From positions 1-64,000 of the forward strand of contig CAZBDU010000010.1 in the NCBI GenBank assembly GCA_964490725.1: a stretch of 64,000 nucleotides of DNA, given 5' to 3'. Under the pieces are notes generated by a model that ran no database searches, was not told the DNA's origin, and was given only the letters and a program-made list of their open reading frames with translations. The number at the start of each line of letters is the position of its first letter. The stretch's first letter is position 1. The DNA is from CAZBDU01 sp964490725. Its GTDB lineage: Bacteria > Spirochaetota > Spirochaetia > SZUA-6 > DRHE01. The position numbers and the translations under genes were made by a program. Positions 33,113-40,692 of the stretch are shown in pieces.

Positions 33113-34039
33113 ATGAACATGGAAGTATTCGTTCTCGGCACAGGCGGCATGATGCCGCTGCCCGGACGCAGTCTGACCTCGGTGCTGCTGCGCAGGGAAG
33201 GGGAGCTGCTGCTCTTCGACTGCGGCGAGGGCACGCAGGTCTCCCTGCGGCGGCTCAACCTGCGGTGGAAGAAGATCTCCGCGATCCTGGTCTCCCACAC
33301 CCACGCCGATCACGTCACCGGCATTCCGGGAATCCTGATGCTCTCCTCCCAGGTGGAGCGGGAGGAGCCGCTGTACATCATCGGGCCGCCCAAGATCCGC
33401 GAATACGTGGAGGCCAGCCGGCGGATCCTGGACATGTACATCAACTACGAGATCGTCGTGGTCGAGGTGGAGGATGCTGGGGTCGTCTGGGAGGGGGCCG
33501 GCTACAGCGTGCGCGCCTTTCCCCTGGTTCACTCCAAGCCCTGCGTGGGTTTCGTCCTGGAGGAAGAGATGCGCCCGGGAGTGTTCATGCCCCAGGCTGC
33601 CCTGGAGCTGGGAGTCCCCCGCGGACCCCTGTGGTCGGTCCTGCAGTCCGGACAGCCGGTGGAGCTCCCCGGGGGCTCGGTCGTTCGCCCCGAGCAGGTC
33701 ATGGGTGAAAGGCGCAAGGGGCGGAAGTTCGCCTTCATGACGGACACCTCCTACGTGCAGGAAGCCTCCCGGGAGGTGGAGGGTGCGGACCTGCTGATCT
33801 GCGAAGGGATGTTCTCCGAAGAGCTGCGGGAGGACGCCGGGGAGAAGAAGCACCTCACCGCGCGCCAGGCCGGCCGGATCGCCCAGCGGGCGGGCGTGGG
33901 GCGGTTGGGGCTGATCCACTACAGCCCCCGGTACACCGAGCGCGACCTGAAGGTGCTGCTCCACGAGGCGCGCGCCGTGTTCCCGCGGACCTTCCTCACC
34001 CGGGACCTCCAGACGCTGGAGCTCCCCTATCCGGAGTAG
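33113..34039 (+). CDS. rnz: Ribonuclease Z-type metallo-beta-lactamase hydrolase
   Basis: 308 aa; ATG 33113 chosen (ATG 33119 possible). The metal motif is HTHADHVTG, a variant of the RNase Z SHTHGDHxxG, followed by GIPGIL; later His residues (PLVHSKPCVG) and MTDTSYV plus the C-terminal HYSPRY complete the metal site. The exosite typical of short bacterial RNase Z is represented by the segment about 150-205. It probably matures tRNA 3' ends; another MBL phosphodiesterase role cannot be excluded because of the altered glycine in the motif. Confidence 0.85.
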   Translation: MNMEVFVLGTGGMMPLPGRSLTSVLLRREGELLLFDCGEGTQVSLRRLNLRWKKISAILVSHTHADHVTGIPGILMLSSQVEREEPLYIIGPPKIREYVEASRRILDMYINYEIVVVEVEDAGVVWEGAGYSVRAFPLVHSKPCVGFVLEEEMRPGVFMPQAALELGVPRGPLWSVLQSGQPVELPGGSVVRPEQVMGERRKGRKFAFMTDTSYVQEASREVEGADLLICEGMFSEELREDAGEKKHLTARQAGRIAQRAGVGRLGLIHYSPRYTERDLKVLLHEARAVFPRTFLTRDLQTLELPYPE

Positions 34040-34071
34040 GGCCCCGGCCAGCCCGGCGGCGGCCGCAGCGG

Positions 34072-34091
34072 GTCTTGACCCGTCTTGACCC
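34072..34091 (+). repeat. Tandem 10-bp repeat upstream of the ABC/GldG operon
   Basis: GTCTTGACCC occurs twice in perfect tandem (34072-34081 and 34082-34091). Each copy contains a TTGACC that could act as a -35 box, and GATACC/TATACC elements follow at about 34098-34110. One-turn spacing would also suit an activator. Confidence 0.45.
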
Positions 34092-34152
34092 TTGTGGATA
34101 CCCTATACCGAAGTTTCGCCGGTCCCGAACCAAGCGGACAGAAGGGTTTCGC

Positions 34153-35097
34153 ATGATAGAAGTGACGGAATTGGGAAAACGCTACGGTGCCGTGGAGGCA
34201 GTCCGCGGCGTGAGTTTCAGCATCGGCGCCGGAGAGGTCGTGGGCCTGCTGGGCCCGAACGGCGCAGGCAAGACCACCATCATGAAGATCCTCACCTGCT
34301 TCATGTTCCCGACCTACGGGTCGGCAAAGGTGAATGACTTCGACATCTACGAGCAGCCCCTGGAGATCAAGAGATCTCTGGGCTATCTGCCGGAGAACGC
34401 GCCGCTGTACACGGACCTGAGCGTCATGGAGTACCTGGACTTCGTGGCGGAAGCTCGCTCCCTGACGGCGGGGCGCAAGAGAGAGCGAATCGAAGAGGTG
34501 ATCGAAGAGTGCGGGCTGGCCCGGGTGGTGTACCGGCCCATCGAGACCATCTCCAAGGGGTTCAGGCAGCGCACGGGGCTTGCCCAGGCCATCGTTCACG
34601 ATCCCAGTATTCTGATCCTGGACGAGCCCACCACGGGGTTGGACCCCAACCAGATCATCGAGATCCGCCAGCTCATCAAGCGGCTGGGCAAGGAGAAGAC
34701 GGTGATCCTCTGCACCCACATTCTCCAGGAGGTGGAAGCCACCTGCGATCGGGTGATGATCCTCAACGAGGGTCGCATCGTGGCCAAGGGCACCGCGGAG
34801 GAGATCAACCGGGAGATGAGGGGAGAGACGCTGCTGGAGCTCACGGTCAAAGGCGCCCCCTCGCCGGGAGCCAGCCTGGGCAGGGTGCCCGGCGTGAAAG
34901 CGGTGCTCGGAACGGCCGCCGAAGCGGATCGTCATCAGGTACGGCTGTCCCTGGTCCCCGATTCGGGGGCGGAGGAAGCCGTGTTCGACTGGGCGGTGCG
35001 CGAGGGGTACAAGATCCTGTCCATGGTCCCCCAGCACGTCAGCCTGGAAGACATCTTCATCAAGCTCACCCGGGAGGGTGCCGGCAATGTTCAGTAA
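34153..35097 (+). CDS. ABC-2 transporter ATPase of the Gld-like operon
   Basis: 314 aa from ATG 34153 (GAAGGG box). Walker A GPNGAGKTTI, signature ISKGFRQRTGLAQAI (a K replaces one Gly of LSGGQ, as often in GldA/NatA-like ATPases) and Walker B LILDEPTTGLDPNQ. It overlaps the permease gene by 11 nt. Similar ATPases work with GldF/GldG-type partners; in spirochaetes such operons are conserved, but the cargo is not established. Confidence 0.9.
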   Translation: MIEVTELGKRYGAVEAVRGVSFSIGAGEVVGLLGPNGAGKTTIMKILTCFMFPTYGSAKVNDFDIYEQPLEIKRSLGYLPENAPLYTDLSVMEYLDFVAEARSLTAGRKRERIEEVIEECGLARVVYRPIETISKGFRQRTGLAQAIVHDPSILILDEPTTGLDPNQIIEIRQLIKRLGKEKTVILCTHILQEVEATCDRVMILNEGRIVAKGTAEEINREMRGETLLELTVKGAPSPGASLGRVPGVKAVLGTAAEADRHQVRLSLVPDSGAEEAVFDWAVREGYKILSMVPQHVSLEDIFIKLTREGAGNVQ

Positions 35098-35812
35098 TAT
35101 CGTACCTGTGCTCAAGAAGGAGCTCAAATCATACTTCAACTCGCCCATCGCCTACATCGTGGTAGTGACGTTCCTGGTCTTCTCCGCGGTGTGGCTGTTC
35201 TACCTGCAGACGTTCTTCGCACGGAACGTCGCCTCGCTGCGCCCGCTGTTCAGCGTGATCCCGCTGGTGTTCATCATCGTGATGCCGGCCCTGACCATGC
35301 GCAGCTGGGCCGAGGAGAAGAAACAGGGCACCGTGGAGGTGCTCCTGACCATGCCGTTTCGGGAGTCGACCCTGGTGGCCGGCAAGTACCTGGCGGCGCT
35401 GTGCCTGCTCGTGATCATGATCGTGCTGACGCTGCCCATCCCGCTGCTCCTGACGCAGTTCGGCAGCTTCGACGCGGGAGAGATCTTTGGCCAGTACCTG
35501 GGGGTGCTGCTCATAGGCGGCGCCGGCCTGGCGGTGGGTCTGTTCATCTCCTCGCTGGCCACCAACCAGATCAGCGCGTTTCTGATCACCCTGTTCGTGC
35601 TGCTGGTGTTCACCCTGATCTCACAGCTCACCGTGGTGTTCAGCCTGCCCATCTGGCTGGCACGAACGTTGAGCTATCTCTCGCTGGACAGCCACTTCGA
35701 GAGCTTCCAGAAGGGGCTGATCGACACGCGGGACCTGGCTTTCTACGTGCTGGTGATCGGGATGTTTCTCTACCTGAACATGAAGACTCTGGTCTTCACG
35801 AAGTGGTCCTGA
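35087..35812 (+). CDS. ABC-2 permease (GldF-like)
   Basis: 241 aa from ATG 35087 with GGGAGGG upstream. Six TM helices, N-terminal KKELKSYFNSPIAYIV typical of the GldF/NosY group, and the conserved cytoplasmic MRSWAEEKKQGTVEVLLTMP. It is the membrane channel for the ATPase upstream; the next genes encode GldG-like and DUF4340 periplasm-facing partners. Confidence 0.9.
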   Translation: MFSNIVPVLKKELKSYFNSPIAYIVVVTFLVFSAVWLFYLQTFFARNVASLRPLFSVIPLVFIIVMPALTMRSWAEEKKQGTVEVLLTMPFRESTLVAGKYLAALCLLVIMIVLTLPIPLLLTQFGSFDAGEIFGQYLGVLLIGGAGLAVGLFISSLATNQISAFLITLFVLLVFTLISQLTVVFSLPIWLARTLSYLSLDSHFESFQKGLIDTRDLAFYVLVIGMFLYLNMKTLVFTKWS

Positions 35813-35822
35813 GGACGAGCCG

Positions 35823-37424
35823 ATGAGAAAGAGAAATGCCGAAATAGTGGTCTTCGCTCTCGCCCTGGCGATCGTGCTGGCAGTTGGGCTCAACACCAGC
35901 CGGTTCTTCTTTCGCCTGGATCTGACGGAGAACAAGGCCTTCACGATCTCCAGGGTCTCCCGGCAGCTGTTCCAGGAGATTCCCAACGAGGTGTACATCA
36001 CCTACTACGTCTCCGACAAGCTGCGGTCCCTGTACTCCTTTCCCGCGCAGATCGCCGATCTGCTGAACGAGTACGCCGCCTATTCCCGGGGCAAGATCCG
36101 GGTCACCGTGACGGACCCGGTAACCTCGGGGGAGCTGACCAAGGCGGAGAGCCTGGGCGTCTATCCCCAGCAGATCCAGGTGGTGGAGCGAGACCAGCGC
36201 AGCTACGCCCAGGTCTACTCCGGGATCGTCATCCAGTACCTGGATCGGTTCGAGACCATCCCGCTGGTCTTTCGCCTGGAGAGCCTGGAGTACGACCTGA
36301 CCTCCAAGATCCGCAAGACCGTGACCAACCAAGAGCGGGTGGTGGGCCTCCTGGTGGGGGACGCAAGCCGCGACCCGCAGCAGGATTTCGCCACCCTGTC
36401 GACGAACCTGGCCGGTGATTTCACCGTGAGGACGATCCAGCGCGGAGAGGAGATCCCCAGCGAAGTGGACGCGCTGTTCGTGTTGGGGACTCAGGATCTG
36501 GACACCTTCGACCTGTTTCCCATCGACCAGTTCGTGATGCGGGGGGGAAAGGTGTTGTTCGCCTCCGAGGGCTTGAGGATGGATCTCAGGAGGGGCCTGC
36601 AGGCAACGAAGCTCGAGAACACCGCCGCGCTCCAGATGCTCGAGTCCTACGGGGTGCGGGTGGAGCAGAAGTTCGTCCTGGACAAGTACGCCCAGAACTT
36701 TCGGATCCCGCGGCAGGTCTTCGGGCAGGTCATGTGGCAGATCATGGACAAGTACCCGTTCTGGATCACCGTCGCGGAGCAAGACGTCTCGCGGGACAAC
36801 CCCATCACGGCCCGGTTTTCCGGCCTGGACCTCTACTGGGCCAGCCCGTTGCAGCTGATCGCGCGCCAGGGGGTGGAGGAGCAGCCCCTGGTGAAGACCA
36901 CTCCGCAGGGCTGGTCCATGGACGAGCCGTTCGAGACGTCGCCGAACCGCGCTTCGATGCTCATGATGACGAGCCACGATACCGAGGGACAGTACACTCT
37001 GGCCGCGGCGCTGAGCGGCACTTTCGACAGCTACTTCAAAGACCGGCCCATTCCCACCCGGGAGGGAGAGACCCGCGACTGGAAGAAGGGCCCCTCCCGC
37101 TCCCCGCAGACGCGGATCCTGGTGGTGGGGGACGCGGATTTCGCCAGCGAAATCTACCAGTACACGGAGGCCACCTACAACATGGAATTTCTGGCCAATG
37201 CGGCCGAATGGCTTACCAGCTCGGACGACCTGCTGGAGATCAAGACCCGCGTGGCCCGGGACCTGCGGTTGAACAGGATCCAGGACCAGAACGCCCGCCT
37301 GCAGGCGGCCCTGTTCACCCAGGTGATCACCGTGGTGATCGTGCCGCTCCTGGTTATCGGGTTCGGCATTGCGAGGTTCCTGCTGCGGCGCAGGAAGAGC
37401 GCCTCCAGAGTGGAGGAGGGTTGA
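35823..37424 (+). CDS. GldG-like ABC auxiliary protein
   Basis: 533 aa. An N-terminal TM helix (about 8-27) is followed by a large extracytoplasmic region with FRLDLTENKAFTISRVSRQL, the opening motif of the GldG/ABC_transp_aux family, then VYITYYVSDKL. A C-terminal TM helix (about 497-519) ends in RRRKS. Both ends are anchored in the inner membrane with the bulk in the periplasm. It is thought to couple cargo to the ABC-2 channel; in gliding Bacteroidetes GldAFG is implicated in motility, but that role should not be assumed here. Confidence 0.9.
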   Translation: MRKRNAEIVVFALALAIVLAVGLNTSRFFFRLDLTENKAFTISRVSRQLFQEIPNEVYITYYVSDKLRSLYSFPAQIADLLNEYAAYSRGKIRVTVTDPVTSGELTKAESLGVYPQQIQVVERDQRSYAQVYSGIVIQYLDRFETIPLVFRLESLEYDLTSKIRKTVTNQERVVGLLVGDASRDPQQDFATLSTNLAGDFTVRTIQRGEEIPSEVDALFVLGTQDLDTFDLFPIDQFVMRGGKVLFASEGLRMDLRRGLQATKLENTAALQMLESYGVRVEQKFVLDKYAQNFRIPRQVFGQVMWQIMDKYPFWITVAEQDVSRDNPITARFSGLDLYWASPLQLIARQGVEEQPLVKTTPQGWSMDEPFETSPNRASMLMMTSHDTEGQYTLAAALSGTFDSYFKDRPIPTREGETRDWKKGPSRSPQTRILVVGDADFASEIYQYTEATYNMEFLANAAEWLTSSDDLLEIKTRVARDLRLNRIQDQNARLQAALFTQVITVVIVPLLVIGFGIARFLLRRRKSASRVEEG

Positions 37425-37427
37425 GCC

Positions 37428-38468
37428 ATGATGCTCGAGTTCAGACGCAAAGTACTCATCATGAGCGCGGTGCTGGGCGTGCTGGTGGTGGCCTACGTGC
37501 TGGGCCTGGTGTTCTCGCCGGCCAGCGTGCGCCGGCGGGAGACCCAGACGCCGCTGTTTTCCATCCTCAGCGAGGAGGTGGTGAGCCAGGTGCAGCTGAA
37601 GAGCCCCGACGGCAGCCTGACACTCTCGAAGGAGGGGGACAGCTGGACGGTGCCGGTGAACGGCGTGGATTTCCCCGCCGCCGAGAGCCGCATCCAGGGG
37701 CTGGTGGATCATCTGGTGGGGCTCAAGCGAATCCAAACGGTGACCCAGAATCCCGAGGAGTGGGGCACCTTCGAGGTGGGAAAGGATGCACCCCGCCGCC
37801 TGGCGCTCCTGGATGCTCAGGGCAAGGCGGTGGCCGACCTGCTGATCGGCAAGGAAGGAACCGGCGGGCAGGGCACCTACGTGCGGATCCAGGGCTCGGA
37901 CACGGTGATCCTGGTGGACAAGTCCTTCGACTACTATCTCAACGTCACCCCCAAGTTCTGGTCGTACCTGCGGGTGTTCCCCAAGGACCTGGAGGGAAGA
38001 GATCTCAACCGCATCTCCGTGCGGAGCTCCGTCAAGCTGGGCGACTCTCAGGGAGACACGCTCCGCTACACCCTGACCCTGGGTGACAAGGGAAGCTGGC
38101 AGGTCGAGCAGCCGGCGCGCCCGGGTCTTGCCCTCTCCGACAAGGAGGTGGACCAGGTGGCGAACTCCCTGGCCGGTTTCGAGGGCACGGAGTTCGTGGC
38201 CGGGATCTCGGACGAGCAGGCGGGGCTGACCAGGCCCCAGGCGGAGGTGCTGTTCGACACCACCGGCAAGCAGTCCTACCGCCTGCTGGTGGGGAAAGCC
38301 GCCGGCGAGAAGCAGTACTACGTGAAGCTTGCCGGCGAGACGTTCAGCTACCGGGCGGCGAGCTGGCGGTTGGAGAACATCCTCAAACCGCTGGAGGACC
38401 TGGTGGAAAAACCCGAGGAGAGCGCCGCGAGCGCAGCCAAGGAGGGCGGCGGGCAGGCCGGGCAGTAG
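37428..38468 (+). CDS. DUF4340-domain membrane-anchored protein
   Basis: 346 aa; ATG 37428 (or 37431). An N-terminal TM anchor (about 9-28) is followed by repeated DUF4340 beta-strand units, visible as FSILSEEVVSQVQLKSPDGS, LTLSKEGDSWTV, and similar strands in the second half (GDKGSWQVEQP). The C-terminus is Ala/Gly/Glu-rich. It lies 3 nt after the GldG-like gene, the usual neighbourhood for this family, so it is an extracytoplasmic subunit of the same exporter. Confidence 0.88.
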   Translation: MMLEFRRKVLIMSAVLGVLVVAYVLGLVFSPASVRRRETQTPLFSILSEEVVSQVQLKSPDGSLTLSKEGDSWTVPVNGVDFPAAESRIQGLVDHLVGLKRIQTVTQNPEEWGTFEVGKDAPRRLALLDAQGKAVADLLIGKEGTGGQGTYVRIQGSDTVILVDKSFDYYLNVTPKFWSYLRVFPKDLEGRDLNRISVRSSVKLGDSQGDTLRYTLTLGDKGSWQVEQPARPGLALSDKEVDQVANSLAGFEGTEFVAGISDEQAGLTRPQAEVLFDTTGKQSYRLLVGKAAGEKQYYVKLAGETFSYRAASWRLENILKPLEDLVEKPEESAASAAKEGGGQAGQ

Positions 38469-38527
38469 CGCCTCGCACGGAGGGGGTGCGCCTGCCGGCC
38501 GGAGCCCGCAGGCGCCTCCGCAGCGCC

Positions 38528-39790
38528 CTACCCCTCGGAGCCCGAGCGCGGGGAGGTCCGGGAGGCCACGTACCTGCGGTAGCGTTCCGCGTCTGCCCGG
38601 AATGCCACGATGGGATTCCGCCCGTCCTTGCGGGCCTGGCGCAGGGCCGCCCCGGCCTCCTTCAGCAGGCGCCGGGCGCCGATCAGGCGGCCGGCGCGGG
38701 AGACGATCGCCGCCAGGAGCGGGCGGCTGCCGGACCAGTCCGCCTCCGTTGCGCGATGGTGCAGGGTGTTGGCGGCCCGGAGGGCCTGATCCAGGTCCTT
38801 GTCCGGCAGGATCACCGCGAACCCGTCGGCGCCCAGCTCGAAGGCCAGGTCCCGGAAGGGAAAGGCCTCCAGGAGCAGACTGGCCAGCGCCCGGCGCTGA
38901 TCCGCGCCCGCCTGGGGCATCTCCAGGAGCAGCAGCGACAGGTCCTGATCGAAGCTGGAGGCCCGATCCAGCTCGAAATCCAGCTTCTGAGGCAGAAGCT
39001 CCTGCCAGCCCAGACCGGTGGCGGGGGAGAACAACCGGTCGCCCCCCTGGCCGGCCGGCGAGGCTCCTGGCTGCGAGAAGCCGGGCTGAGGGGCGGCCGC
39101 CTGTGGGTCCCCCGGCTGCAGGGACTCCGGCTGCTGCGGGCGGGCCTGCCAGCCGGCCGGCGGTCCTTCCGGCCGGTGCGGGGGGCGCTCCGCGAAGGCG
39201 GGCGCCTCCTGCTGCCGGCCCGGCCCGAGCTGGTGCAGCTCTGCGGGTGAGGTCAGGGCCGCCACCAGCGTCACCGCGGTGATCAACACGTAGACCAGCA
39301 GGACGTAGAGCACCTCCTTGAGGGCTTCGTAGAGGTCCCCCTGGAGGAGCACCCGGAACAGCCCATCCAGGAACAGGTCCCTGTCCAGCCCCGGGGCGAA
39401 GGGGACGGTGAGGCGAGCCTCCACCAGGGGCTGCAGCTCGTAGCCCGGCTGTCCCGTCCAGCTTCCCTGTCCGGGCTGTGAAGCCAGCAGCGACCGCCTG
39501 CGCGCCACCGCATAGAGGATGCCGTCCTTGCGGGAGTAGAGCACCACGCCCAGGGCCTGGGGCGCAGCGTCAAAGCTCTTCCGAGCCGCGGTCCTGAAAT
39601 ACGGGGAATCCACGGCACCCTCGGCCAGGTACACCGAGAGCAGGTCCACCCGCAGGCGCTCCAGGGTCTTGCGGGAGGAGGCCAGATTCTGTTCGCGGGC
39701 GCCCCGGAGGCGGAAGCCCGCCAGCGCGATGATCACGAGCAGGAAGAGCAGACTGATGCTATAATAGAGCCCGAGGATCTTCCTGTTCAT
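38528..39790 (-). CDS. Membrane protein with a degenerate GGDEF-like domain
   Basis: 420 aa from ATG 39790. TM1 (about 6-26) and TM2 (about 170-190) enclose a periplasmic region of about 140 residues of Cache/PAS-like length. A Pro/Gln-rich linker (about 200-270) leads to a cytoplasmic domain whose strand-turn-strand (FELGADGFAVILP) occupies the GG(D/E)EF position, so the catalytic signature is lost. It is unlikely to make cyclic di-GMP and may bind a nucleotide or act as a scaffold. There is no ribosome binding site; TATAAT lies 9 nt before ATG, so translation may be leaderless. Confidence 0.75.
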   Translation of the reverse strand: MNRKILGLYYSISLLFLLVIIALAGFRLRGAREQNLASSRKTLERLRVDLLSVYLAEGAVDSPYFRTAARKSFDAAPQALGVVLYSRKDGILYAVARRRSLLASQPGQGSWTGQPGYELQPLVEARLTVPFAPGLDRDLFLDGLFRVLLQGDLYEALKEVLYVLLVYVLITAVTLVAALTSPAELHQLGPGRQQEAPAFAERPPHRPEGPPAGWQARPQQPESLQPGDPQAAAPQPGFSQPGASPAGQGGDRLFSPATGLGWQELLPQKLDFELDRASSFDQDLSLLLLEMPQAGADQRRALASLLLEAFPFRDLAFELGADGFAVILPDKDLDQALRAANTLHHRATEADWSGSRPLLAAIVSRAGRLIGARRLLKEAGAALRQARKDGRNPIVAFRADAERYRRYVASRTSPRSGSEG

Positions 39791-39799
39791 AGCACTATT

Positions 39800-39829
39800 A
39801 TTATAGGCAGTCGGGGCTGCCTGTATAGC
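39800..39829. promoter_or_regulatory. Back-to-back -10 boxes around a palindrome between the GGDEF-like and Memo genes
   Basis: TATAAT on the minus strand (39800-39805) and TATAGC on the plus strand (39824-39829) flank an inverted repeat (TAGGCAG, then CTGCCTGTA). The minus-strand box is 9 nt from its ATG. A regulator bound at the palindrome could act on both genes. Confidence 0.5.
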
Positions 39830-39852
39830 GTTTTTTGAAGGAGGAGGAGCGG

Positions 39853-40692
39853 ATGAGCGTACGGCCGCGGGGTCTGGCGCCCGGCTGGTACCCCGCCGGA
39901 GGAAGCCAGACTCTCTCGGAAATCCGCAGATTCGAGGCGGAGCTCCCCGCTGCGACGGAGCGCACGGCCCTGGCCGCCGTGGCCCCCCATGCGGGCTGGA
40001 GCTTCTCCGGCGACCTGGCCTTCCAGGCGTTGCGCGGTCTGCGGGAGGAGACGGAAACGGTGGTGGTCGTGGGCGGCCATCTCGCACCCCGGCAGGGGGT
40101 GATGGCCGCCTTCGAAGATTCCTACGAGACCCCGCTGGGAGCCCTGGCGGCGGACCTGGACCTGCTCAGGTACCTGCGGGAACGGATGAGCGCCGCCGAA
40201 GACCGGTCGCCGGACAACACCGTGGAGATCCAGCTGCCTCTGGTGCGGCACCTGTTTCCGGAAGCAATGGCGCTTGGCCTGCGCGTGGCTCCCTCGCCGG
40301 AGGCATTGAAGCTGGGGGAGATCCTGGCGGAGTACGCACGGCGGGAAGGCCGGCGGCTGGCCGTGGTCGGCTCTACGGATCTGACGCACTACGGGCCGAA
40401 CTACGGATGGAGCCCCAAAGGCGCGGGCGTCCAGGCGGCCGCCTGGGTTCGAGACGTGAATGACAGGAGGCTGATAGACGCCTTGCTGTCCATGGATTTC
40501 GCTCGGGCCCTGGAGCTGGCGGGCCGGGATCGTTCGGCCTGTTCCGCAGGCGCGGCCGCGGCGGCCGGAAGCTTCGCCGCAGCCATGGGTGCCGTGCGGG
40601 GGGAACTGCTGCGCTACAAATCCAGCTTCGAGGTCATGCCCGGGGACTCGTTCGTGGGCTACGCGGCCATCATCTTTCCAGGAAACGGTTGA
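39853..40692 (+). CDS. amrB: Memo-family protein (AmmeMemoRadiSam system protein B)
   Basis: 279 aa from ATG 39853 with GGAGGAG upstream. The Memo fold resembles class III non-heme dioxygenases; conserved segments include APHAGWSFSGDLA with the first metal-type His, VVVGGHLAP, a DNTVEIQLPLVRHLFP segment, and SSTDLTHYGP-like VGSTDLTHYG. Memo proteins are usually found with AMMECR1 and a radical SAM protein, neither of which is in this window. The biochemical role in bacteria is not settled. Its 3' end overlaps the convergent DUF115 gene by 23 nt. Confidence 0.88.
   Translation: MSVRPRGLAPGWYPAGGSQTLSEIRRFEAELPAATERTALAAVAPHAGWSFSGDLAFQALRGLREETETVVVVGGHLAPRQGVMAAFEDSYETPLGALAADLDLLRYLRERMSAAEDRSPDNTVEIQLPLVRHLFPEAMALGLRVAPSPEALKLGEILAEYARREGRRLAVVGSTDLTHYGPNYGWSPKGAGVQAAAWVRDVNDRRLIDALLSMDFARALELAGRDRSACSAGAAAAAGSFAAAMGAVRGELLRYKSSFEVMPGDSFVGYAAIIFPGNG

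Noticed and set aside
28892..33964. A 1690-codon open frame on the minus strand
   Set aside because: It is antisense to the intact DrrB, M16C and RNase Z genes, is rich in Arg/Gly/His/Gln, and has no family motif. Long antisense frames are a by-product of high GC and third-position codon bias.
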